A stretch of 64,000 bases of DNA from Gardnerella vaginalis 1500E (lineage in GTDB: Bacteria > Actinomycetota > Actinomycetes > Actinomycetales > Bifidobacteriaceae), in assembly GCF_000263595.1 (NCBI RefSeq), contig NZ_ADES01000011.1, forward strand, positions 1-64,000. Reading direction: 5' to 3'. Position numbers and translations under genes: made by a program. Every line of letters begins with the position of its first letter. Within the stretch, counting starts at the first letter, position 1. Of the stretch, positions 9,596-16,993 are shown in pieces. A model generated the notes under the pieces. It worked only from the letters and a program-made list of their open reading frames with translations. It was not told the origin of the DNA and did no database searches.

Positions 9596-10099
9596 GTGAG
9601 TGATTTAGATAATCAAACTGGAGATTACGCCGGCTCTGACGGACAGCCACAGTACGGACAGCCACAGTACAATGATCTGTCTCAGCAGTACAACCAGGCT
9701 CAGCCACAATATAACGACCAATCCCAGTATGGTGCTCAGCCTCAGTACAATGCTCAGCCACAGTATGGTCAGTACTCTCAGTCTGCTCCTCAGTACAATC
9801 AAGCGTCTTCCTACTCTAACTATGGGTCTAATAATTATTCATCAAACACATACAGAAGCTCTCGTAACAAGATTGCTGCAGGCCTGTTAGCGATTTTCTT
9901 GGGCGCTTTGGGTGTGCACAATTTCTATCTTGGTTTTAAAGGCAAGGCTATTGCCCAGCTTCTTATTTCTATTCTTTCTTTCGGCTTGCTGGCTTTTGTT
10001 TCTGGAATTTGGGCATTTATTGAAGGAATTTGCATTCTTTGCTCTCAGCCTGGTTCTAAGTGGCATAAGGATGCCGATGGTGCTGAACTTCAAGACTAA
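9596..10099 (+). CDS. TM2-domain membrane protein with Gln/Tyr-rich N-terminal repeats
   Basis: 167-residue paralogue of the preceding gene. Residues about 15-80 are a low-complexity region built on QPQYN/QPQYG units, then SSRNKIAAGLLAIFLG begins the TM2 domain (two membrane helices, HNFYLGFKGKAIAQL between them), ending WHKDADGAELQD. The repeat region is likely cytoplasmic and disordered, possibly a protein-interaction or clustering segment (inference). The GTG at 9596 follows a GAGAAAG ribosome site. The perfect DNA repeat at 9641-9670 suggests the tail can grow or shrink between strains. Confidence 0.84.
   Translation: MSDLDNQTGDYAGSDGQPQYGQPQYNDLSQQYNQAQPQYNDQSQYGAQPQYNAQPQYGQYSQSAPQYNQASSYSNYGSNNYSSNTYRSSRNKIAAGLLAIFLGALGVHNFYLGFKGKAIAQLLISILSFGLLAFVSGIWAFIEGICILCSQPGSKWHKDADGAELQD
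9641..9670 (+). repeat. 15-bp tandem repeat inside the second TM2 gene
   Basis: GGACAGCCACAGTAC occurs twice head-to-tail (9641-9655, 9656-9670), with more degenerate copies of CAGCC(T/A)CAGTAC downstream to about 9800. A multiple of three keeps the frame, so copy number changes would only lengthen the tail. Confidence 0.9.
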
Positions 10100-10123
10100 T
10101 TTTACAATTACTATTTAGCATAT

Positions 10124-10153
10124 AATGCCCCGGTAATTATTTACTGGGGCATT
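10124..10153 (+). terminator. Terminator of the second TM2 gene
   Basis: Stem AATGCCCC/GGGGCATT (10124-10131 with 10146-10153), extended inward by GGTAA/TTACT. It ends only 15 bases before the coaE start, so coaE is either transcribed by read-through or starts very close to the hairpin. There is only a short T stretch behind it. Confidence 0.75.
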
Positions 10154-10168
10154 ACTTATAATTTATAT

Positions 10169-10858
10169 ATGACAATAATGCGTATTGCGATAACGGGCGG
10201 AATTGCTGCCGGAAAATCTACAGTAGTAAACCATTTGCATTCGCTTGGCGCTTTTGTTATAGATTACGATGTTTTAGCGCGTAAAGTGGTGGAACCAGGA
10301 AGTGCAGTATTGCAGCGAATCGTAGGAATTTTTGGGGAAAATGCCGTTTTGGAAGACGGTTCTTTAAATCGTGCGTTTATTGCAGAGCATATTTTTGGAG
10401 ATGACGATGAACGTAAGCAAGCGTTAAGTAAGCTTGAGGATGTAATTCATCCTGCTATTTATGATTGTGCAAAGACTTTAGAAAGCGAATATAAAATCGA
10501 ATATTCTAGTAAAATTTCTAAAGAAAATCGCAATGAAATAAGCAGTATAAGCTCGGTTATTGTGCACGATATTCCACTTCTTGCGCAAGTAATTGACAGC
10601 ATTCCATTCAGTTTTGACCATATTATTACTATTGAAGCGCCTAAAGAAATTCGCGTTAAGCGAATGATAAGCGAGCGAAATATGACGGAGAGACAAGCTT
10701 TAGCGCGCATAAATAGTCAGCTTCCAAGTAAAGCTCGAAAAGCTATGGCAGATTTTGTTGTAGATTCAACGAAACCGATGGAATCTATGCTTAAAAGTGT
10801 TGACAATATGCTGAAAACATGGCTGCAAGAAATAAACAATAAACAATCAAAGCGCTGA
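10169..10858 (+). CDS. coaE: Dephospho-CoA kinase
   Basis: 229-residue P-loop kinase that phosphorylates the ribose 3' hydroxyl of dephospho-CoA, the last step of coenzyme A synthesis. It has the Walker A sequence ITGGIAAGKST near the N-terminus, DYDVLARKVVEPGS, VIHPAIYD and VHDIPLLAQ (family: hDhPLLfE), and the lid region RMISERNMTERQALARI. A Ser/Glu/Asn-rich stretch at about 108-125 is inserted before the hDIPLL motif. An alternative ATG at 10178 (MRIAITGG) would match the family start even better. The gene lies 28 bases ahead of uvrB, suggesting cotranscription, an arrangement frequent in actinobacteria. Confidence 0.93.
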   Translation: MTIMRIAITGGIAAGKSTVVNHLHSLGAFVIDYDVLARKVVEPGSAVLQRIVGIFGENAVLEDGSLNRAFIAEHIFGDDDERKQALSKLEDVIHPAIYDCAKTLESEYKIEYSSKISKENRNEISSISSVIVHDIPLLAQVIDSIPFSFDHIITIEAPKEIRVKRMISERNMTERQALARINSQLPSKARKAMADFVVDSTKPMESMLKSVDNMLKTWLQEINNKQSKR

Positions 10859-10886
10859 AATGGCAAAATTGGGGAAGTAAAAGATT

Positions 10887-13001
10887 ATGTCGAATAAAAT
10901 TCAGCGCACAAACAAGCCGTTTGTTGTAAAAGCTCCGTACAAGCCTTCGGGTGATCAGCCGCAAGCAATAGAAGCGTTGGCGAATCGCATTGAAAACGGC
11001 GAAAATGACGTTGTTTTAATGGGTGCTACGGGAACTGGTAAAACTGCTACAACTGCTTGGCTTATTGAGCGTTTGCAGCGTCCTACTCTTATTATTGAGC
11101 CGAATAAAACTTTAGCGGCTCAGCTTTGCGCGGAGTTTCGTGAGCTTATGCCAGATAATGCCGTGAGCTATTTTGTGTCTTACTACGATTACTATCAGCC
11201 AGAAGCGTACATTCCGCAAACAGACACGTATATTGAAAAAGATTCCAATATTAACGACGATGTTGAGCGGCTTCGTCATGCTGCTACAGCGAATTTGCTT
11301 ACTAGACGCGATTGCGTTGTTGTGGCTACTGTTTCTTGCATTTATGGACTTGGTACTCCAGAGGAGTATGCAGAGAGAATGCTTATGCTAAACGTTGGCC
11401 AGCAGCTTGAGCGAGATACGCTTCTTCGCCAGTTTGTGAGCATGCAATATAAGCGCAACGATATTGCTTTTACGCGTGGAACTTTTAGAGTGCGCGGAGA
11501 CACTGTTGAGATTATTCCAGTGTACGAAGAATTAGCTGTGCGAATTGAGTTATTTGGTGACGAAATCGACAGAATTACAATGTTGCATCCTCTTACAGGA
11601 GAAGTGATTCGCCAGGAGAGTAGCGTTCATATTTTCCCAGCATCTCACTACATTGCAGGGCCAGAGCGCATGGAACGCGCGCTAGAGGCTATTGAAAAAG
11701 AGCGTGACGAACGCGTTGCACAACTTAAAAAGCAGAACAAATTGCTGGAAGCTCAGCGTTTAGAAATGCGAACTACATATGATCTGGAGATGCTGCGTCA
11801 GGTTGGTGTGTGCCCAGGAGTGGAAAATTATTCTAGGCATTTTGACGGACGCGATGCAGGCACGCCTCCGCATACGCTGCTTGACTTTTTCCCAGACGAC
11901 TTTTTGCTAGTTTTAGACGAGTCGCATGTAACAGTGCCGCAAATCGGAGCCATGTATGAGGGTGATGCTTCGCGCAAAAGAACGCTTGTGGAGCATGGCT
12001 TTAGGCTGCCTTCTGCAATGGATAATCGCCCGTTAAAGTGGAAAGAATTTTTGGAGCATGTTGGTCAAACTGTGTATCTTTCTGCAACGCCTGGAGATTA
12101 TGAGTTGGGGCTTTCTGACGGCGTAGTTGAGCAGATTATTCGCCCAACTGGTTTGCTTGACCCTAAGATTGAGGTTCGACCTGTGGAAGGTCAGGTTGAC
12201 GATTTGCTTGCGGAAATCAAGGAGCGAGTGGCAAAAGATGAGCGTGTGCTTGTTACTACTCTTACGAAGAAAATGGCGGAAGACTTAACCGAGTACTTTT
12301 TGGAGCTTGGAATTAAAGTTGAGTACTTGCATTCAGATGTTGATACTTTGCGCAGAGTGGAGCTTTTGCGCGAGCTTCGCGAAGGCAAAATTGATGTGAT
12401 TGTTGGCATTAATTTGCTTCGTGAGGGTTTGGATTTGCCGGAAGTCTCGCTTGTTGCGATTTTGGATGCAGATAAGGAAGGTTTCTTAAGATCTTACCGC
12501 TCGCTTATTCAGACGATTGGTCGTGCTGCTCGTAACGTTTCTGGAACTGTTCTTATGTATGCGGATACTGTTACTGATGCTATGAGCAAGGCGATTAGCG
12601 AGACAGAACGCCGTCGCGAAAAGCAAATCGCGTATAACAAGGCTCATGGAATTGATCCTAAGCCTTTGCGAAAGAAGATTAGTGACGTGAACGACATGCT
12701 TGCTAAAGAAGATGTTGATACGCAAACTTTGCTAGCAGGCGGTTACAGGAATGCTAATAAGGCTGGGAACTCGCATTATGGCGTGCCAAAAGAGCCAAAT
12801 CTTGGGCAGCAAAGCAAAGAAAAGCGTATGGCAAATGTTTCTGCGTTGCCACAAGACGATATTATGTCGCTGATTAAAAATTTGAGCGAGCAAATGCATG
12901 TTGCTGCGCAGCAGTTGCAATTCGAGTTGGCTGCTCGTTTGCGCGACGAAATACGCGATTTAAAGAAAGAGTTGCGGCAAATGGATGAGGCTAATAAGTA
13001 A
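10887..13001 (+). CDS. uvrB: UvrABC excision nuclease subunit B
   Basis: 704-residue damage-verification subunit of nucleotide excision repair. It shows the family start [20 protein letters not shown], Walker [14 protein letters not shown], the beta-hairpin region [20 protein letters not shown], the DEAD-like LVLDESH, helicase motifs [20 protein letters not shown] and [14 protein letters not shown], and a C-terminal UVR motif (about 660-700) that contacts UvrC. Length and domain order are complete. It forms a likely operon with coaE. Start: ATG 10887, after a GGGGAAG-like ribosome site. Confidence 0.97.
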   Translation: MSNKIQRTNKPFVVKAPYKPSGDQPQAIEALANRIENGENDVVLMGATGTGKTATTAWLIERLQRPTLIIEPNKTLAAQLCAEFRELMPDNAVSYFVSYYDYYQPEAYIPQTDTYIEKDSNINDDVERLRHAATANLLTRRDCVVVATVSCIYGLGTPEEYAERMLMLNVGQQLERDTLLRQFVSMQYKRNDIAFTRGTFRVRGDTVEIIPVYEELAVRIELFGDEIDRITMLHPLTGEVIRQESSVHIFPASHYIAGPERMERALEAIEKERDERVAQLKKQNKLLEAQRLEMRTTYDLEMLRQVGVCPGVENYSRHFDGRDAGTPPHTLLDFFPDDFLLVLDESHVTVPQIGAMYEGDASRKRTLVEHGFRLPSAMDNRPLKWKEFLEHVGQTVYLSATPGDYELGLSDGVVEQIIRPTGLLDPKIEVRPVEGQVDDLLAEIKERVAKDERVLVTTLTKKMAEDLTEYFLELGIKVEYLHSDVDTLRRVELLRELREGKIDVIVGINLLREGLDLPEVSLVAILDADKEGFLRSYRSLIQTIGRAARNVSGTVLMYADTVTDAMSKAISETERRREKQIAYNKAHGIDPKPLRKKISDVNDMLAKEDVDTQTLLAGGYRNANKAGNSHYGVPKEPNLGQQSKEKRMANVSALPQDDIMSLIKNLSEQMHVAAQQLQFELAARLRDEIRDLKKELRQMDEANK

Positions 13002-13047
13002 GGGTAATGAGTGAGCGCAGCTAGTCGTGGTTAATTTTAATGAATAA

Positions 13048-13068
13048 ATAGGCGCGAGTTTTGCCTAT
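13048..13068 (+). other. Small dyad between uvrB and pyk
   Basis: ATAGGC (13048-13053) and GCCTAT (13063-13068) form a short inverted repeat after uvrB. It lacks a T-run, so it is a weak terminator or an operator-like dyad just ahead of the likely pyk promoter (a possible -10, TACACT, at 13086-13091). Confidence 0.35.
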
Positions 13069-13151
13069 AGGTCACAATTTGCTGGTACACTATTACTCGG
13101 AAAGTGGGTATTTTCCCATTTAAAAATAAACAAAGGAAATAGGTAGGCATT

Positions 13152-14591
13152 ATGCGTAAAGCCAAAATTGTTGATACCATTGGTCCAGCTACAGAATCGT
13201 TGGAAGGTATTACCAAGCTTGTTGAAGCTGGTATGGATGTTGCTCGTTTGAACCGTTCTCACGGCACTCCTGAAGATCATTTGCGCGTTTACAACAATGT
13301 TCGTGCAGCTTCCAAGTCCACTGGCCGCAATGTTGCTGCTCTTGTTGATTTGCAGGGTCCAAAGATTCGCTGTGGTTGGTTCAAGAAGAACGCTGATGGT
13401 GAAGATAAGGTTTATTTGGAAGAAGGCCAGGAGTTCATCATTACTACTGATGATGTTGAAGGAGACGAGCATCGCACTTCCACAACCTTCAAGGGCTTGC
13501 CAGGAGATTGCCATGCAGGCGACCCAATTCTTATTGATGATGGTAAGGTTCGTCTTGAGGTAACTAAGGTTGAAGGCAACGACGTTCACACTAAGGTTAT
13601 TGTTGCTGGCCCAGTTTCCAGCCACAAGGGCATTAACCTTCCAGGCGTTGCAGTTTCTCTTCCAGCTTTGACCGAAAAAGATGAGTCTGATCTTCGTTGG
13701 GCTATTCGCACTGGCGCTGACATTATTGCTATGTCCTTCGTGCGTTTTGCTACCGATATTGATCGCGCTCACGAAATCATGGACGAAGAAGGTCGTCGTA
13801 TTCCAATCGTCGCCAAGATTGAAAAGCCACAGGCTGTTGAAAACTTGGAAGAGATTGTTAAGACCTTCGATGGCATTATGGTTGCTCGTGGTGATATGGC
13901 TGTGGAAATGCCTCTTGAAGAGGTTCCACTTGTTACCAAGCGCTGCATTGAGCTTTCTCGCCGTTATGCAAAGCCAGTTATCGTTGCTACCGAAGTTCTT
14001 GGCACAATGGTTAACTCTCCAGTACCAACTCGTGCAGAAGCTTCCGATTGTGCTAACGCTGTTCTCGATGGTGCTGACGCAACAATGACTTCTAACGAAA
14101 CTGCTGTTGGTAAGTATCCAGATGTTACTGTAAAGACTATGTCTCGCATTTCTCAGTATGCTACCGAGAATGGCTATGATCGCATTCCTGCAGTTGAGCT
14201 TGATATGTCTAGCACCGGCGCAGTTTCCTCTGCAGCTGTTGATTTGGCAGATAAGCTTAACGCTAAGGCTATTGTTGCCTACACTCAGACTGGTCGTACG
14301 GTTCATCGTATTTCCCGCGAACGTCCAACTGCTCCAATCTACGGATTGACCAACAATGAGCACACTTATCACTGGTTGGCTTTGAGCTGGGGTACTGAAG
14401 GATTCTTGATTAGTGAAGATTATCACGATATGAATCGTCACGATTTGATGATTTTCACCGACAAGGTTCTTCGTGAGGCTGGTAAGGTTTCAGATGGTGA
14501 CCAGATTGTTATCTTGAGCACTGCTCAGGGTGAGCGTCAGGCTGGTCGTACTGACTCCATCTACGTTCACACAGTTGGTGCTTGCGACTAA
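13152..14591 (+). CDS. pyk: Pyruvate kinase
   Basis: 479-residue glycolytic enzyme converting phosphoenolpyruvate and ADP to pyruvate and ATP. Motifs are KIVDTIGPA at the N-terminus, MDVARLNRSHG, LVDLQGPKIRCG, IVAKIEKPQAVENLEEI (with the catalytic Lys), IMVARGDMAVEMP (metal ligands) and PTRAEASDCANAVLDGAD, then the C-terminal allosteric domain. High, even codon use fits strong expression; a 458-codon open frame on the opposite strand is a by-product. Ribosome site AAAGGAAATAGG upstream of ATG 13152. A small dyad at 13048-13068 and a GTGGG/CCCAT hairpin lie in its leader. Confidence 0.97.
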   Translation: MRKAKIVDTIGPATESLEGITKLVEAGMDVARLNRSHGTPEDHLRVYNNVRAASKSTGRNVAALVDLQGPKIRCGWFKKNADGEDKVYLEEGQEFIITTDDVEGDEHRTSTTFKGLPGDCHAGDPILIDDGKVRLEVTKVEGNDVHTKVIVAGPVSSHKGINLPGVAVSLPALTEKDESDLRWAIRTGADIIAMSFVRFATDIDRAHEIMDEEGRRIPIVAKIEKPQAVENLEEIVKTFDGIMVARGDMAVEMPLEEVPLVTKRCIELSRRYAKPVIVATEVLGTMVNSPVPTRAEASDCANAVLDGADATMTSNETAVGKYPDVTVKTMSRISQYATENGYDRIPAVELDMSSTGAVSSAAVDLADKLNAKAIVAYTQTGRTVHRISRERPTAPIYGLTNNEHTYHWLALSWGTEGFLISEDYHDMNRHDLMIFTDKVLREAGKVSDGDQIVILSTAQGERQAGRTDSIYVHTVGACD

Positions 14592-14603
14592 TATTACGCG
14601 GTT

Positions 14604-14728
14604 TTGCACATGCGTTTAGTATGATTTAATTTTTTAATTATTTACTTGCGCATGTGTAGGACGTATAACGTGTAACGTATAAGTTGTGACTTGTAATGCG
14701 CGCTTCCTATCTGTAGGTTGCGCGCATT
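14604..14728 (+). other. Hairpin-rich non-coding stretch after pyk
   Basis: This stretch holds no convincing gene. It contains two nested features: CACATGCG near 14608 with its complement CGCATGTG near 14649, separated by A+T-rich DNA; and a strong hairpin, AATGCGCGC (14695-14703) with GCGCGCATT (14720-14728), whose loop itself contains CCTA/TAGG. Between them the octamer ACGTATAA appears twice (within 14661-14682). It may be the pyk terminator region, but the hairpins lack a clear T-run, so a structured small RNA or 3' UTR element is also possible. Confidence 0.45.
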
Positions 14729-14785
14729 GCTTGTATTTAATCGCAAATATTCAATATTGCGACACGCGCAAAACGCCTTAACTAT

Positions 14786-14813
14786 TTGCATGCAGCTTAA
14801 AGTGTGCTATAGT
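14786..14813 (+). promoter_or_regulatory. Candidate promoter of the tRNA gene
   Basis: TTGCAT (14786-14791) and TATAGT (14808-14813) are spaced 16 bases apart, a sigma-70-like arrangement, 36 bases before the tRNA. Judged by eye only. Confidence 0.5.
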
Positions 14814-14848
14814 CGACAAGTCGCAAAAAATTGCGAAAAATTGAAGAT

Positions 14849-14922
14849 GCCCCTGTATCCCAATTGGTAGAGGAAACAGCCTCAAAATCTGTGCAGTGTG
14901 AGTTCGAGTCTCACCGGGGGCA
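14849..14922 (+). tRNA. tRNA with CAA anticodon (tRNA-Leu), short variable arm
   Basis: 74 nt. The acceptor GCCCCTG pairs with CGGGGGC, discriminator A; D-loop with GG; T arm GTGAG-TTCGAGT-CTCAC. The anticodon loop CTCAAAA places CAA at 34-36, reading UUG leucine codons. The anticodon stem has four good pairs and a C-T mismatch next to the loop. The variable region is only five bases (GCAGT), unlike the long arm of normal bacterial leucine tRNAs such as the one at 49.4 kb. CCA is not encoded. tRNA identity is clear; the leucine charging is inferred from the anticodon and A73. Confidence 0.85.
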
Positions 14923-14929
14923 CGTGCAC

Positions 14930-14957
14930 AACGTCACTTAGCTTGCTGAGTGACGTT
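14930..14957 (+). terminator. Terminator of the CAA tRNA
   Basis: Nine-bp perfect stem AACGTCACT/AGTGACGTT (14930-14938 with 14949-14957) followed by a run of T. Confidence 0.9.
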
Positions 14958-15067
14958 TTTTTATTTCGTTTTAATATTCAGACATAAACAGTAAAGCGTA
15001 TAATAATAAAAGCATTTTCGCACAATAAAACAATGAATGTGCTGTACGTGATGTGAAAGGAACAAAG

Positions 15068-16741
15068 ATGATCCGCAGTGCAAAATTGCAAGTAGGTAAG
15101 CGTAAAAAAAGTAATTATGCTAGCGAATTAATCAATAATTACAAGCATAAATTAATGTTTGTATTTGCGTCATTCGCTGCTGTAGCAACAATATTAATGT
15201 GTGTGTTTACCATTGTTCCAAACTCTTCGGCATTTGCTTCAACTAAATCAACAAACAGCCTTCCACAAAAGGGCGTTATTGTTACAGCTTTTCAGCAAAA
15301 CTGGAGGAGTATTGCCAAGGAGTGCAAAGAAACGTATGGTCCTGAAGGTGTTAAGTATGTTCAGGTGTCTCCTCCGGAGGATCATATTAAAGGAAAAGCG
15401 TGGTGGACTTCTTACCAGCCTGTTAGTTACAATCTAAATTCCAAACTTGGCACTGAAGATGAGTTTAAGAATATGATTACTACGTGTAAAGCTGCGAAGG
15501 TTGGAATTATTGTTGACGCTGTAATTAACCACACAACAGGCGCTGATAATAAAGACACTATTGGTGTTGGTGGCAGTAAATATGATGCTGCAAATCAGAG
15601 CTATCCTGATGCTGGTTACACAAAAGATGATTTCCATCAAATAGATAGAGATATTTACACGTATAGTGATGCTCAAGTAGTTTGGAATTATCGTTTAGTT
15701 GGTTTGCTTGATTTGGATACTTCTAAGCCGCATGTGCAAAAAACTCTTGGTAACTATTTTGCAAAATTGCTAAAAATGGGTGTAGCTGGCTTCCGCGTGG
15801 ACGCTGTAAAGCATATTGCGCCAAACGAGATGCAAGCTATTAAAAAAGCTGCAGCAGAGGCGAGTGGAATTAAGCCTGAACACATTTGGTGGATGCAGGA
15901 AACGATTGGGGACAGTAATGGTGCGAAAGAAAATCAGCCAAATAAATATGTTGGAACTGGTGAAGTAGACGAGTTTGAGTATTCGTATCGTTTGCGAAAT
16001 TATTTTTATGGTTCAATTGACAATTTGAAGCATATTACAGATGGTCTTATTCCTAATAAGAGTGCTGCTATTTTTGTTACGAATTGGGATACTGAGCGAG
16101 ATAATGCCACAAGTGTTCTTACTTATAAAGATGGCAAATTATATGAGCTTGCGAATGCTTTTATGCTTGCTTACCCGTATGGTACGCCAAATATTTACTC
16201 TGGATACAAGTTTAGTGCGCGGGATGTTGGTGCTCCTGGTGCAACTGAAACGTCTGTGCCAGATGCAAGCTGTGGTAAGGATTCAAAGTGGCAGTGCACT
16301 CAACGCTGGACTTCAATTCGAGGCATGATTGGCTTCTATAATGCTGTTAAAGGCACGAAAGTAACTAAGTGGCAGGATGACGAAAGTAATAATATTGCTT
16401 TTAGTCGCACAAATAAGGGTTTCTTCGCTATTAATAATGACGATAAGCAAAATGATGTTAACTACAATACTGATTTGCCGGATGGCGAGTATTGCAATGT
16501 CTATGCATCAAAGAATTGCGAAAAGACTGTAACTGTTAGCGGTGGGAAAGTTGAAACTACAATTCCTTCTCATTCTGCAGTGGCATTGCATGTTAATGCT
16601 GTAAAGCACTTTGGTAGCAATTCTGCAATTAATAAAATACTTCTGGTATTTGTTGCTATTTTTATAGCTTTGGTTGTGGCTCTTGCAGTTAGATTTAGGA
16701 AGCGTGTAAAGGATGTAGCTAAAGATAATGGAGCTAAATAA
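15068..16741 (+). CDS. Membrane-anchored extracellular alpha-amylase (GH13)
   Basis: 557 residues. A long basic N-terminus leads into a hydrophobic signal/anchor (about 28-55), then a GH13 barrel: GIIVDAVINHTTG (region I), GFRVDAVKHI (region II with the nucleophile), WWMQETIG (region III acid/base) and FVTNWDTER (region IV; Trp in place of the usual His). A C-terminal all-beta segment ends in a membrane helix (ILLVFVAIFIALVVALAVRF) and a basic tail, so the enzyme should stay on the cell surface. It resembles streptomycete-type amylases (WQCTQRWTSIRGMIGFYN). Start ATG 15068 after AAAGGAAC. It is closely similar to the first 500 residues of the next gene, so the two are paralogues. Expected to cleave internal alpha-1,4 bonds of glycogen or starch. 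Confidence 0.92.
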   Translation: MIRSAKLQVGKRKKSNYASELINNYKHKLMFVFASFAAVATILMCVFTIVPNSSAFASTKSTNSLPQKGVIVTAFQQNWRSIAKECKETYGPEGVKYVQVSPPEDHIKGKAWWTSYQPVSYNLNSKLGTEDEFKNMITTCKAAKVGIIVDAVINHTTGADNKDTIGVGGSKYDAANQSYPDAGYTKDDFHQIDRDIYTYSDAQVVWNYRLVGLLDLDTSKPHVQKTLGNYFAKLLKMGVAGFRVDAVKHIAPNEMQAIKKAAAEASGIKPEHIWWMQETIGDSNGAKENQPNKYVGTGEVDEFEYSYRLRNYFYGSIDNLKHITDGLIPNKSAAIFVTNWDTERDNATSVLTYKDGKLYELANAFMLAYPYGTPNIYSGYKFSARDVGAPGATETSVPDASCGKDSKWQCTQRWTSIRGMIGFYNAVKGTKVTKWQDDESNNIAFSRTNKGFFAINNDDKQNDVNYNTDLPDGEYCNVYASKNCEKTVTVSGGKVETTIPSHSAVALHVNAVKHFGSNSAINKILLVFVAIFIALVVALAVRFRKRVKDVAKDNGAK

Positions 16742-16892
16742 ATAAGTTAAATTGTGAAGTGATAAATAAATTGTTACAAATAGAAAAGTATAAATAAACC
16801 TGTATAGCGTATGACATTTTTGCAGTTTAAATATAATTATTGCAATGTTGTCAATTTATGTTATACTAAGCAATGCATATAACGCATATGAG

Positions 16893-16925
16893 ACGAGGGT
16901 AGATACATTGTTGTACTGCCCTCGT
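16893..16925 (+). terminator. Terminator of the alpha-amylase gene
   Basis: ACGAGGG (16893-16899) pairs with CCCTCGT (16919-16925), then TTTT. It lies 69 bases before the amylopullulanase start, so that gene is probably expressed at least partly from read-through or a promoter inside this gap. Confidence 0.7.
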
Positions 16926-16993
16926 TTTATGTGTTGTTGCTATCGGCAAGCCAAAGAAGAATATTGCTGATACCAATGGAGGAAAGGATACTG

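Noticed and set aside
13065-14441. 458-codon open frame opposite pyk
   Set aside because: It is the mirror of a codon-biased, highly expressed gene; the protein is low-complexity without any domain, and pyk is unambiguous.
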